Source: Anadara kagoshimensis (Eukaryota; Mollusca; Bivalvia; Arcoida; Arcidae). Taken from it: 64,000 nt of DNA. Both the position numbers and the translations under genes were made by a program. Each line of letters starts with the position of its first letter. Position 1 is the first letter of the stretch. Below are positions 11,767-23,199 of this stretch, piece after piece. Under the pieces are notes generated by a model, which searched no databases, was not told the DNA's origin, and saw only the letters and a list, made by a program, of their open reading frames with translations. The stretch is taken from contig CM037874.1 in assembly GCA_021292105.1 (NCBI GenBank), positions 16,412,615 through 16,476,614 of the forward strand, in the 5' to 3' direction.

Positions 11767-11990
11767 GGCCCCAGTTTCACAATTATTTTTAAGATTTTCT
11801 TTTAATTTAAATCAGGCAAATTCGAAATGCTTATAGTTTTTCAAATTGTTAAGATATTTGGGAATTTAAGGTGTTATTTTGAAGATCACTTCTGCATTAG
11901 TTTCGAAAAAAATACATGTACATCCATAGTTCAAGAGAGATTGCCAAATTTAAGTTAAAGAAAATCGTAGTCAAGGAATGGTTTTTAAAC
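11767..11990 (+). mobile_element. MITE of the GGCCCCGGTTTCACAAT family beside exon 3
   Basis: Starts GGCCCCAGTTTCACAATTAT and ends with TTTAAGTTAAAGAAAATCGT and AAGGAATGG, matching the two ends of the complete element at 54244-54508. Both ends are eroded. It stops about 35 bp from the exon 3 donor site. Confidence 0.7.
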
Positions 11991-12024
11991 TTGAGCTGGT
12001 GAATATTTTGTTGTTGGCACTAAC

Positions 12025-12533
12025 CTGAATGACCCGCATCGTTAGTCCAGTTTCCTGTGCCAGCTGTTCCCGGATATGACGTGTTGGTTTTGGCGTTGCC
12101 ATGAACGCAGCCTTGAGAACATCCAGTTGTTTGGCTTTGATTGTCGTTCTTGGTCCCCGTCGTTTTGTAGCCCCTCCGGATTTTCCATTAACCTCAATAG
12201 TTTCATCGCCATCATTTCCATCATTAACTAACTGGTCGTCTCGTGTTATTGAATTATCGTTTATATCACAACTTGGAGAACTACGGTTTGAGTCTGAGGA
12301 TATTTTGAGTAGGGATGAGTTATTGTCTTGTAAAGGGTCGGGACTCGATGGCAGGGAAGCCGGTTTTCCACTTGTGGCAACACTTATATCATTGCTTGAC
12401 GTGTTAGACATAATATTATCATTGGATATATCGAAATCATGACCATTGTCGTCATCAATACTAAAGTCTTTATCAGATAAATCCCCTTGTAGTTCACTCT
12501 CTAGTTCATTGTCATCATCCAAATCTGAATTAC
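12025..12533 (-). CDS. lhx1/5: lhx1/5 exon 3: acidic linker and homeodomain residues 1-46
   Basis: This exon codes residues 133-301 of the visible protein (residue 132 is split across the exon 2/3 junction). Residues 133-250 form a Ser/Asp/Asn-rich acidic linker, about twice the vertebrate LHX1 spacer. Residues 256-301 are the N-terminal arm, helices 1 and 2, and the start of helix 3: [13 protein letters not shown], then [18 protein letters not shown] and MRVIQ. The arm arginine R5, L16 and F20 of the canonical homeodomain are present. The [18 protein letters not shown] segment is diagnostic of the Lhx1/5 (Lim1) group. The acceptor ATTTTAG precedes 12533 and the donor GTTAGT follows 12025. 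The break falls between homeodomain residues 46 and 47 in phase 0, so W48 and N51, needed for DNA binding, are on a later exon outside the window. Confidence 0.95.
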
Positions 12534-13071
12534 CTAAAATGAAACAAAAATGAAATAGAATTTAGTTTAAAATTAAAGAACCGTGTTGAAGGGTTAAAAC
12601 ACGAATGCATCTTGATTGAAATTCATAAACATTTAAAATAAACCTAAATAAATATGTCTTGCATTATTCCTGAACAAGCATTGAAAGTTATATTTTATAT
12701 GCCACTTTTGAGTGATATTATTTTATGAAATTTCAAACATTAGAAAAAAACGCATTTTGAAGGAACAAAATCGGATATAAGATAAAATAAGTATAAATGC
12801 AAGACCCTTTTATCACAAAAAATCACTCCTACGAATGAAAATGTTACTTTGTTTGTTTTTTACAGTATAATCTTCAATCTCACACTTCATCGTTCATAAG
12901 TACATTACTTTTTCCATTTTAAAATTAACCCATCACGTTCCCAGATTACATATTTAGTTACATGTACCTAGTTCCGGTTCGCCATATACACAGTCCGTGA
13001 TTTTTAAAACACACTTTTTAAATGCTATTTTCATAACGTTTATTGAAAATATTCAAAAGGATCGCTTTTTG

Positions 13072-13074
<3 letters not shown>

Positions 13075-13120
<46 letters not shown>
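13075..13120 (+). repeat. (GA)n microsatellite
   Basis: About 23 uninterrupted GA dinucleotides. Confidence 0.97.
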
Positions 13121-13124
<4 letters not shown>

Positions 13125-13249
13125 ATATCTTTGGAAATAAATGGGATGAATTGTTTTTATTTTGATTATACCAATAACCTCCCATCTCTTAGTTTAAATG
13201 TTTCAATTTGTATTCAATAAATACTTAATTCTCCCCTTCAACCACTATA

Positions 13250-13420
13250 ACAGTCAATTAATATTGTGCGTACTGAAATCCAACACTTGACGGGCCTAAT
13301 TGACACTAATCATCTTAACACGTTATAATTGAAGTCAACTCGGCGGCGATAAATCGATGAGCCAAGATGAATACTGATCCAAAGTAAAGAGATACGATAA
13401 AACCGCCAAAATTTATATGT
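13250..13420. promoter_or_regulatory. Candidate intronic enhancer rich in homeodomain-like sites
   Basis: A repeat-free block in intron 2 with clustered TAAT-type sites (CAATTAATA, CTAATTGACACTAATCA, ATAATTGAAG), a GATAAATCGATGAG segment and a GGCGGCG core. It stands out from its AT-rich, repeat-filled surroundings. The regulatory role is inferred from motif density and location in a developmental regulator; there is no direct evidence of conservation. Confidence 0.25.
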
Positions 13421-13580
13421 CATCTGAATTTATTTCATCAATTTATAAATTTCATTATTTATTCATTGCATGGTGTATCTTCCAAGTGCTCATTTCGTTT
13501 GGTTTTTGAAATGATGCATTCAAATAAAAGACATGGCGGATTTAGTCTTAGAGTTTATATTTCCATTTATTTGTTTTAGT

Positions 13581-13581
<1 letters not shown>

Positions 13582-13627
<46 letters not shown>

Positions 13628-13642
13628 AAGAGAGAGAGAGAG
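13582..13642 (+). repeat. (GA)n microsatellite with interruptions
   Basis: About 29 GA repeats broken by GG and AAAG variants. It generates a spurious RERERE reading frame. Confidence 0.97.
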
Positions 13643-15489
13643 TTGCATAATTTATAAATTTATAATTTCATTTGATGTTTTCAATTTCAAAAGAAATATT
13701 CAAAATTCAAATCATTACTGATAACATGTTTCATATACTACATGTTGGAATACATTAATCAAAAAAATAAGTTTGCATATTTTTCCAATTTAATAAAAAC
13801 AAATTTTCAAATTTAGCATATGTCGCTTGTTAAATTTTTCTGAACACTGGTATTCGTTTTAAAAAATTATAAAATAAAAATAATAACAAATTCAATTTCT
13901 GCTAATTCACATATAAATTTTATCGGTACTCCATTATTATGCATCTATATGTATGGGATTCTGTGTATTGTAATCTGAATTTTACATTTATCAATGAATA
14001 CTTATCAGATTATAAAAATAAAATTGATATAAATTTTATTTAAAATAGTGTGCACTTAAATATAATTGTTTGAATAAGGCTACCTTAACGAGGGAAAAAT
14101 CGCAACCATGCATGTGCAGTGTGTATGATTGAAACTGATCATGAATATCTGTCAAGTTTAAAATGATCGATGTCTGGATGTGAAAAAAAATCTCAATTTT
14201 TTGCGTAATGAGATAGCTCAATAAATTATAATATAAGAATAGATTATTATATTTCATAATCAATTTCTGTCGCTGTAAACAATAGCTAGATTTATCAATA
14301 AAATAAAACCAGGTACATATGGTTATTCTGGGTGTAATTTTACAAGTTTAAATACAGAAAACTTTACACAGATGAAAACAGGTTGTAACTATTTTTAATA
14401 TAAAATTAAAGAGATGTAGTAATTAATGACGCTAGGGAACAACGGCTACAGATACGATCTATTTTTAAAATCTATTATTTCATTTTTTGTTTGTTTGGCG
14501 AAAATATAAGATATAATCAATGCGAAATGTTGCAATTTCAAAAATAGATTTTTTCCACGTTTAGTTAATAGAGACGGATAACTTCATTAGAAATTTGATT
14601 TTAATCTTTATATTTTTTAATTGATTTTTTTTCTTTCCGATTTTTTAAAAAGTTATTTGTGGAACTTATTTTCCTCGAAAGATATCAACATATTGATTCA
14701 GTTATGAAAAGTTTTTAAGACAAATAAACGTTAACGAGTAAAAATTCCATTTGTACCATCCACTAATTTGAAATTTAAAAAATTATCGGAATAAAGTACT
14801 TTGATCATTAAAAAATAATTTAGAATTCTCAAAATAGAAAAAAATTGGTCATCCATGGAGGGCGGATTACGGAAAAAAGAAATCTTGGTATGTATGCAGA
14901 GTGTGTCAGTTAGAAATCACTTTGTAATTCAAAAACATTTTTCCCGTTTATGATACATATACAGTTAGTTAATTTAGAGGCGTATACCTTCATTTAAGAT
15001 ATATTTTAATGCTAAATTTTGACTCTTTTAAATAAATCTCTTTTGATTATTTGTTTATAAGATTGTTGTAATTATGTAAATAATACTTGCCATCCTTTGT
15101 GTTGTTTTTAATAAACAATTTATTTGGTATTTGTGACCTTACTCTGGCTTTTGACCGTACCAGATTTGGCAAAATACAGAGTTTGAATTAGAATGTGTTA
15201 GAAATTATTTTGTAATTATGAAAAAACTCTATCTTCGGTGTTGTTTTCAATTTACAATTTCTTTGGTATTTGTGACCTTGCTCCAGCTTTTGACATTTTC
15301 GAAGTATCGGATTTTGGCAAAATAATAAACACGAAAAGTACACTACAAGACGAGAAATAAATTTTACGTATTTGATCATGAGGAGTTTTATTTAGGGCCT
15401 AAACGTTTTCCTGGGTAATTAGATTTACACGTTCTTAGACATCAATAATTGTTTTTTCTCTGTATTTATGGTAATAATCTTGTTACGAA

Positions 15490-15760
15490 AACCTAGCACA
15501 TTCTCTGTCGATAACGAGAAATGACCCCGCAAGGCACGTGAAATAGCGCATTTAATCAGAGCCGTTAATAGCTCCCTTCGGAGGATAATTCAATAAGATA
15601 AGATGTTAAACACAGTATAAATAGGACGATCCCGGACCCCTAAATTAAATTATCCTCCTCGTGAGTGTGTGTCAACACATCATTAGTATCCGCAATAATT
15701 GACTTCAAACTGTCTAAACACTTCTTTACATGGTGGTCAGACCAGATCGTGTTTGTCATG
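15490..15760. promoter_or_regulatory. Candidate intronic enhancer (GC-richer, repeat-free block)
   Basis: The stretch holds CGATAACGAGAAATGACCCC, a CACGTG E-box (GGCACGTGAAA), GTTAATAGCTCCC, AATTCAATAAGATAAGATG (GATA-like) then TTAAACACAG (forkhead-like), and CCTAAATTAAATTATCC. Base composition and motif density differ from the neighbouring intron and no repeat family covers it. Function is inferred. Confidence 0.3.
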
Positions 15761-15865
15761 TAAACCACAAAATGGAATAGGTTACAGAATTTATATACGC
15801 GTAGGAATGATGACCAGTATGTACATGCGTGTATTTGATGGTTACTGTGTTTTGGTGGTCAGTGT

Positions 15866-15923
15866 TTTCATGTGCTGATTTATAATTTTTATTAAAATAA
15901 TGCATTAAAATCAGCACATGACA
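15866..15923. mobile_element. Tiny MITE, TGTCATGTGCTGA class, with GTGT duplications
   Basis: Termini TTTCATGTGCTGATTT and AAATCAGCACATGACA are nearly perfect inverted repeats around a short AT core. GTGT occurs directly on both sides (15862-15865 and 15924-15927), a 4-bp duplication like that of the TGTCATATACC class. Confidence 0.82.
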
Positions 15924-15934
15924 GTGTTGATGTC

Positions 15935-16175
15935 CTGTATTTGATGAAAGTTTTGACGCTACAAGTGTGCATTTTATTGTCAGCGCTGAAGGTCAAGTTT
16001 AATGTTTTTTATTTGATGGCCAGTGTTGACGTTCTATATTTGATGACCACAATGTTTTTTATTTGATGGCCAGTGCTGACGTTCTGTATTTGATGACCAA
16101 AATGTTTTTTCATGCTCATTAATGATGTATTTGATGTTCGGTGCTATTGCACAGTGTATTTGATGATTAGTGTTG
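15935..16175 (+). repeat. Degenerate tandem repeat built on TATTTGATG
   Basis: Units of about 54 bp read TGTTTTTTATTTGATGGCCA then GTGTTGACGTTCT and TATTTGATGACCA. The two copies near 16000-16105 are very similar and flanked by more decayed ones carrying TATTTGATG. Confidence 0.8.
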
Positions 16176-16226
16176 AGACTCTGCAATGGAACGTCAGTGA
16201 AAACAGCAGAATTTGTACCACCCCTA

Positions 16227-16410
16227 TAACATGGCACCCAGAAGGAAAGGGGAAAATAGGTCGGCCGAAAACAAGATGACGCAGAACAACAGAGAAAGAA
16301 AGAACACAACTAGTATCGAAGAGCATGGCGTCAACAAGGGCATCTGCCAAAGACAGATCATCTTTGTTCCCAGCGGGCACGAAGAGGATAGGTGTGGCGA
16401 GGTGCTTGTT
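16227..16410 (+). mobile_element. Decayed 3' end of a LINE (non-LTR retrotransposon) ORF2
   Basis: The plus strand reads ITWHPEGKGKIGRPKTR, a stop, then RRTTEKERTQL and later ASAKDRSSL. This resembles the W-P-GKRK-GRPK-TWRR-A-DR signature at the C-terminus of many invertebrate non-LTR retrotransposon polymerases. One in-frame stop and drift after it mark it as a relic. It lies antisense to lhx1/5. The reverse transcriptase core is not visible upstream. Confidence 0.55.
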
Positions 16411-17512
16411 TTCAATAATTCAAAAATTCTCACTAAGTAAAAAAGTGTACTTAGCCGATTTTATTTGAAAAAAAATAAAGATTAGTACCTTGGCATTGGA
16501 TTTTATCACAATGAAAATTGAAAATTTAAATGACTTAAAATTAAAAGATACCAAGCGAAGGAATGCCGTACTGAGATGCAATGTAATGTACAATGAATGA
16601 CGAAACATGTAAAATTTGTTATCGCTTAGACCCAACTAAGATCAAATAAATACACGAGATATCCAGTTTTAAATTTTAGTAAACATATATTCATTTTGAT
16701 TTTGGCATTCGGGTCTGAATATTGTTATCTATTTTAACCCTATCATTTTATTTGACCCCTGACCTTAGAAAATCCGTCTTCCACATAAAAACACTGATTA
16801 AAAATAATAAAGCACCAAGTTGTTTATCTACATGTAGTTTTCCAGTTTTTTTATATTTTGATTTCAATGCCATTTTTCCTAAAATATTATGCAAATATTC
16901 GATGTTTCAACAGCCACAATGCCTTCCTGTTGTGATCGAACCCTATATCAAATCGGACCACCTTAAATAGGACCATGATTAGTGAATATCGTAAATGATT
17001 CATTAAACACATAAGTAGCCGTGTAGTTCCATATATATTTTTTTCTGGTTTGGGATATCTGATAAGATTGGGCGACGAGAGGAATGATTAATGTTAGTAC
17101 CATCAATTAATCATGTAAAGATGTATAGATTGGTAGATCACACTACACACTACCTCATCAAACATAGTTTATATCTTTGTATGAGTTGTTAAATCTCTTG
17201 ATGATATTCTACAGATCTCAGAGTCAACCAACGCCTACTTTATATATCAAATTTACATGTCAATGCTGCATTGACTAAACGTTTTAGAGCAAGTGGTTGA
17301 ATACAAAAACTGCTATTGGTGCCACTTAGTTTTTTTTAATATTGTGGTTGTTTTCTTCACTTTTTCAAATTCTCTACATATACATGTACTATAAAATTCT
17401 TTAATTTCGTGGTGTCCAATTTTCGTGGCTCTTTCAAAAATATTATTTTGTGGGTTTGTAAATTCGCGGGTCTTGACTTCCGTTTCAGGAAAATTTGCAA
17501 TACATGTGACAT

Positions 17513-17620
17513 GTGTCATGTGCTGATTTTGAATTTCTATTACAATGGTGCTTTCAAAATCAGTATAGCATGTGCTGATTTCGAATGCAATATTTCAATA
17601 GAAAATTAAAATCAAATTAA
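17513..17620. mobile_element. Damaged MITE copies, TGTCATGTGCTGATTT class
   Basis: TGTCATGTGCTGATTTTGAA starts at 17515, CAAAATCAGTATAGCATG follows, and GCATGTGCTGATTTCGAATG repeats the terminus near 17569. The structure suggests two overlapping damaged copies; element limits cannot be fixed. Confidence 0.5.
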
Positions 17621-17924
17621 GCACCATGTTTATACAATTTCGATGACATGTAAATCCGTGAGTAGGAATATCGCGAAAATTGATGATTTCAGGAATCAAA
17701 ATTGATATTTATTCTCATTTTGGACTGGAACCTAAACATTACAGCTAAAGTACATCACAATAAATAACATACACTTTGCAATTTTAAAAGTAAGCAACAG
17801 ACGCTTTTTGGACAAAGCTGATTTTCACTGCGAAATGGTAAAACAAATAACTTGATAATTACAACAATGTAAGGTAGTATTGGTTTTCGTAGTTTGAGAA
17901 TATTATTTCAACTTTTTGTTGGCG

Positions 17925-18305
17925 TTCCAGAAAAACACTTAAAGCACCACAAAATTATTGTTTATTTTCTTCATTTTACCTTAGTGATGCCTTATAGTTG
18001 GCAATTGCTTTGAAGTTTCGAAGCTTTGAGATTAGTTGGGGTTCCTGAAAAGCACTTTAAAGGGAACAAATTCGCTACAACAACATTCTTGTTTTTTTCT
18101 TGCATTTTACCTTGCTGATGCGATTTAGTGACCATTTGTTTGAAGTTTCGAAGCTTCGCGATTTGTTGGGGTTCCCGCAAAACACTTTAAACAATACAAA
18201 TTCTCTTCAACAACATTCTTGTTTTTTTTCTTGAATTTTACCTCAGCGATGCGATTTAGTGGCCATTTGCTTGAAGTTTTGATGCTTCACAATTCTAGCA
18301 GTTCT
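17925..18305 (-). repeat. 131-bp tandem repeat with exon-like cassettes
   Basis: Three units are spaced exactly 131 bp apart (cassettes at 17980-18044, 18111-18174 and 18242-18304), with a faint fourth edge near 17925. On the minus strand, the strand of lhx1/5, each core starts with GAACCCC- or GAACTGC-, ends in AAG or GAG, and is followed by GTAAAA like a splice donor. The 17980 unit is preceded by TTTTCAG. The first two listed cassettes are open in one frame (EPQQIAKLRNFK and EPQLISKLRNFK); the third has a one-base deletion and a stop. The 64-65 nt lengths do not preserve frame. Confidence 0.75.
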
Positions 18306-19808
18306 ATCATTTAATTTATTAAGTGGCACTAAATGTCAGAATAATGTTTAAACATTTAACAAACAATTCACAGTTACATATTTACGATATTTATTGCGTA
18401 TTCAGCAATTTATTTTAATTGAAAACATGGCTTTTGACTATCTATCTATTGAAAAACACGCTAAGAATTGCCAAACATTAAAAGAACGAACGCTGCTCGC
18501 TCTCTGGATACCACGTGAATCTCTTTAAAAATCAATCAAACTAGATTTTGAAACTTTTGACGTTTTTGCTTGAAATCATTTCCGACATAGAAAAGCAAAA
18601 CTTAAAACGAAGTAAAAATCCAGAAAAATGCGGATATTCATTTATCTTAATTTGTCAAGAAATGCATAATATAAACCCATGGATATCCTACAGAGCAGAA
18701 ATGACCAGACACGTGAAGAGAAATTTACACAGCTGTCAAATAGCGTTCTGGAATGTCCGAATATTAAACAAGGTAATTCATTGGTTCAGCTGTTGGAAAA
18801 CGTCCATCATAGAACAAACGACCTTGACCTTATTGCCACGTGAAGGAGATCTTCGCATCACCAAAACGATTGAAACGTAATATACCGTAGATCATGCGAA
18901 AAATGGCTTGTCCAAACGTCTGCTGAAAGATTTCCGGCGTATGGTTTCACCAAGTTTTATTTAATTAAACAAGTTAAAAACCGCCATGACGATTTTGTGA
19001 TGAAAACTTGATAAAATTATCATGTCCAGACCACTGTTTTCTGATCCTATCGAGAATTAGAAACTTCGATTTTACATGTTTTCTTAGCCGACAAAATTCT
19101 ATCCCACGTTACCCACGTAGGCGGAAATCTTGCTTCTAATACCACCGATATTGTTCTGTCAGACAGATAGGATCTTGTCAGGTATACTACAGTAAAGCAG
19201 AGCTTGTCGTTTTTTCTAGGAGTCGATTGAAAGATTAAAGCAAACATTCTTATGAAGTAGAAGTAAAAAATGTCATTATCGCGCCTAACAGCTCGTGCAA
19301 AAAACCGCCTCTTTGCTGGAGACTTGATTGCTATTGTTACATACTGTAATGGTGGTCCATGGTAAAGCTCGTGTAAGGTGGTCGAGATATCAAGATCAGT
19401 TCACTAATGACATTTATAGCATTTCAATTCTAAAAGCGTATATTCTTCGTCAAACATTTTTACTCTTTCATATTTTCATATTAATTTCTTCCAAAATGAA
19501 TACGACCTTATGCAACATCAGCATGACACCGCAGTTGTGCTTACAAAATTACCAAACCCTATCTGTTAAGATCTTAAATATGATTGCATCAATTTCATAT
19601 CAATTTGAACATGTTATTGGCGGCTTTGCAGTTTTTGGTTGGTTAGTTGTATTCACAAAAACTCATACATGTTAACATGTTTTTGCATGTTACGTGCTAT
19701 ATAACACATTTCGCCATCATTTTAATACCAATGGGTACCTTTTGTGCCCAACACTTTATTTATACCAGGTGAAGAACGATTGGTGTTGGTGTTATTCTAG
19801 ACCTTATA

Positions 19809-20044
19809 TAGGTAAACAATTTTGACCCTTTCCGTTTGACCTTTAATTTAAACATTTATTATGGGCGACTGCATTTTTGTATAGGAATCACACGGGTTTA
19901 TTTTACATAATGAGAACACTAATCACTTATCTTATGTACATATTATTACCTGTGAATCTTAACACTAACCATGTATTGGTTGGACCCTCCTATATGAATA
20001 TTCCTAATGAAAGGTCAAACGGACAGGTCAATGTTGTTTACCTA
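19809..20044. mobile_element. TA-flanked MITE (about 236 bp)
   Basis: Inverted ends TAGGTAAACAATTTTGACC and GGTCAATGTTGTTTACCTA, with a second inverted segment CCGTTTGACCTTTAATTT near the left end and AATGAAAGGTCAAACGG near the right. Both outer edges abut TA, as expected for Tc1/mariner-type integration. A relative lies at 61902-62124. Confidence 0.8.
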
Positions 20045-21779
20045 TACTGACAATTTCCTTACAAAACACAACGCTACAAAAGAATACATTAAACTACAAG
20101 AACTACCAATGCAATAAGTTATGGGACAAAATCTGCTTTTTGTAATGGATATTTAGGAATTTTGCATCTGTAGTTTTTATGAAATTCACTCGAGGTAAGA
20201 ATGCATGTTAGGGTATTATTCTACGGTTAAGTTTAAATGTTTAAATACATTACTCTTGTGTCTTGTGGCCTTCGGGTTTGTATTTGAGTCAGATGAACAA
20301 GTGTCCCCATAAACAAATGCTGATTGCAAAAGAGAAGTGACGCCTACATTTTGTACATGTAGCTGTAAATAAAACTATTAATCATAAAATAAAACGATCC
20401 AATGGGCTTTTCTCAAGAATGAAAAAGAAATTTGTTTCGTGTGAACCTCTTGAAACTTAGACCACCTCAAACCAGAAAGCTTTAGAGATACTACTCAAAG
20501 ACACTTTTGATCTCAGAAACCTCACAGTTCCACTATCAGATTGTGTCAAAACCGATTTGTAAGATACATCGTCAATCGACAGTAGCAAGATTTTGGGGAA
20601 TTTAATTTTGAAGTTTTACAAGAAAAACGCGATAATTAACTACAAGTGTTGAAAAAAATTAATACACAAAAAAGATACATGTACAATCATTATAAAACCT
20701 AAATTAAAACAATTTGATATGATAAATTAAGAAAATCAAACTTTTGTCGAATTTATGCGACAACAACAAGCAATGTTTAATCTATGAAACACGACAAGGG
20801 TATCAGTGTTTGTTCTTCAAATATTTTATATAGTAGACAGACATTTGTAACTGAAAAACATACATGACATTAGCCGGCGCAACCAAGAACACGAAATAAG
20901 TAAGCAGCAGAAACAACCAAAAATGCAAGACAAGAAAAGGCAGAAAAATACATTGCCTACTTGAAATATGTTATCTCAAATCGTTTAGGTGACTCAGTAC
21001 CAATATGCAACTCTTTCAACGCCTTGCAAGTTTAAGGAAACGTTGTCTGTGAAAGTGCAATACTGTATACATTACGCAGGAACAAAATTGGTTTCGACAT
21101 GCATGTCAATACTGTCACATTTAACAAGTGCTTTATACCAAAGATAGTATCACATAATATGCATTAAGTGACCTAAGTTGACATTGCCAAGTTTGCACTC
21201 AACATAACACACCCGTCGTCGCACCTTAGTTTCACCTTCTCTAGAACTAAACTCGGTGATGGCAGACGATATGGTGATAATGGTAAACAAAATCAAGGTA
21301 AAACAAGGTGATTTTGGGAGACATACGGACCACTTAGTGATTTTGGGAGAAATATTTTGTAATAGCTTGAACATTAAATAAATAATATAGTTTTGTCGTT
21401 TATGAAAACACATTACAGGCGTTCGCGTTTTCACAGTGACTGCATAGAAGGGCTAATAAAACCGAAAATATCAGCCTTTTGGAAGTAAAACAACAAGTAT
21501 GTCTTTCTAATCCATCAAAACATGTTTTCTTTCAATAATGATTTCACACCTTAGAAAACACCATACAATTTATAGATTGACAAAAAGAAATAATATCAAA
21601 TTGTACGGAATTTACTTAGTAATTATTCTTATGGCAAGCAAATATTTATGCTCATTTGTTTATCAATGGCGAAAAACAAGCCTTCTGTGCAAACCCATGA
21701 TATAATTAACAAAGAATTTCTTAATTATTTTTAGCAAATTATGTAAATCGTCCTTATGGAACATGTATTCCTACAAACC

Positions 21780-21870
21780 TAGATTATTTCAAATTGACAC
21801 CTTAAATTCATGAATATCTTGAAAAAGGTCATCAAAGTTTGCCAGATTCAAGCTAAGGAAACTAGGCTTG
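21780..21870 (+). repeat. Fragment of the TTCACAATCATTCC MITE family
   Basis: CCTTAAATTCATGAATATCT followed by GCCAGATTCAAGCTAAGGAA resembles the internal and 3' parts of the family (compare 88-206). No ends are preserved. Confidence 0.4.
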
Positions 21871-22344
21871 CTACAAAAATGAAACTTATGGAAATATCAA
21901 CGGTGTCAAGTCATAACTATGTCAAGTCACTATATAATTCTGTCAAACAAATTGTTAAAAAAAACTATGTAACTCGTGGTTTAATTATTTCCAGATGGCG
22001 CCTAATGCAAAAGAAATCCATATTAGAAAAACTAGCAAGTATGAATTTCTATTCAATAGGTTAATGAACATAATGTAACTTCAGAACACTGAAATATTGC
22101 GTTTTAAATATCTGAATCAAACACAAACATAACGGTCTATGTTCAAATCACAATCCCAAAAGCAAAGAAAAATCTTTGAAAACTGACAAATTTATTTGTA
22201 AACAGCTTGCTTCGTTTTATAAAGTTCCTGTAGTGGTAACAAGCTATTCTATTGTAAAAACTGTGAAACTAATACGCCATAAGCAGGGAAAGTGGCTATA
22301 TTGCTGCATAAGAATCGGTTAACAATTTTATTTTAGCGTGTCGG

Positions 22345-22500
22345 TTGTAGCTAGTAACCAGGAGGTGCTAACCTTTCCGGAGCACCCGGCCTCACTTCCC
22401 TGTTGGGAGTTGATGTGTTCAACTTAACTTGCCAGTTGTCAAAGTTTTAACTTTGTTTTGGGATTGTGATTTGGTCACTGACCAGTATATGTTCTTACTA
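22345..22500 (+). repeat. Dispersed repeat R1 (TTTCCGGAGCACCCGGCC family)
   Basis: A well-preserved copy: GGAGGTGCTAACCTTTCCGG, GAGCACCCGGCCTCACTTCC, then AACTTGCCAGTTGTCAAAG and GGGATTGTGATTTGG. Other copies lie at 24470, 42480, 44500, 45145 and 60105, with inverted fragments near 22125, 36280 and 43540. No open frame is shared; the family is of unknown type. Confidence 0.8.
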
Positions 22501-22545
22501 TACACTCATGTTATGTAAGCCTGAACTGTACTTTCATTGCCTTAT

Positions 22546-22652
22546 TACAATCCAACCTGCCTTAAAGGCCACCTCTATATAAAGGTCACCTGCTCATAAA
22601 GGCTACTTTTACTGGTTCTCTTGGTTGGCCTTTATAGACAGGTTTGACTGTA
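22546..22652. mobile_element. Small inverted-repeat element, TACAGTCAAACCTG family
   Basis: Ends ACAATCCAACCTGCCTTAAA and CTTTATAGACAGGTTTGACT are inverted repeats, with AAAGGTCACC-like words inside. Relatives are at 35591-35765 and 56735-56892. Confidence 0.65.
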
Positions 22653-23004
22653 TTATTTGTATGTTTGTACTACAGTTTCCTTTCTCAAGGAAAAACGTCA
22701 CTGGTTACTTGCATAGAAAATGAGCAATTGATTATTTTGTTCGCTGTTAGCTCGCATGCACAAAGTGCAAAAGAGCTATTGTCATACCACCGGCGTCTGT
22801 AGAAGTGTCCAATGTTAAGTTTATGGGCCATATGGGGCACCTGCTGTACAATAATGTATTCTTACACGAACGATATCTGGTAGCATTTGTCTTCTTTGTG
22901 TAAAACTTACAGTTCTATGGGAGACTAACCGCTTGTTAATGATTGCAATAATTTGTTCTGAAGATTTCAATGCAACCAACTACATGTAGATGAATTACAT
23001 AGTA

Positions 23005-23110
23005 TAACAGTTTTAATTCTACAGCATTAGACGGCAGTTTCGGAATACAATTCCTCATCAGTAGTTACCAAAATTATGAAATCAAAATGAACAAACTCAA
23101 TAAAATGAAA
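23005..23110 (+). repeat. Dispersed repeat R2 (ATTAGACGGCAGTTTCGG family)
   Basis: TTTTAATTCTACAGCATTAG, ACGGCAGTTTCGGAATACAA and TTCCTCATCAGTAGT match 40613-40740 closely. Unknown element type. Confidence 0.75.
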
Positions 23111-23199
23111 ATGCTGTCCGGTTTGCATCATTAGCCATGGCTTTGGTCCATCAAACCCCAAAACTTCCTTTACTTATACGGTTACATTCTGATTTTTTT

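Larger units (their letters stand above)
1..12024 (-). other. lhx1/5: Intron 3 of the lhx1/5 gene (partial, runs off the left edge)
   Basis: The donor GTTAGT directly follows homeodomain residue 46 of exon 3, so everything to the left is intron until the next exon. I looked on the minus strand for the helix-3 WFQNRRSKERR coding sequence and found no candidate, so the next exon probably lies beyond position 1. Apart from the repeats listed separately, 207-1138, 1189-3234, 3294-4136, 4937-5879 and 10548-11270 are AT-rich sequence in which I see no gene. The intron carries a 4.1-kb fold-back transposon, a (CT)n tract, two AT-rich microsatellites and several MITEs. Confidence 0.75.

Noticed and set aside
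13533..13721. Open frames with RERERE runs (also at 29156-29353 and 46126-46344)
   Set aside because: Products of (GA)n microsatellites.
18548..18880. 110-codon plus-strand frame
   Set aside because: No family resemblance; it lies antisense inside lhx1/5 intron 2.
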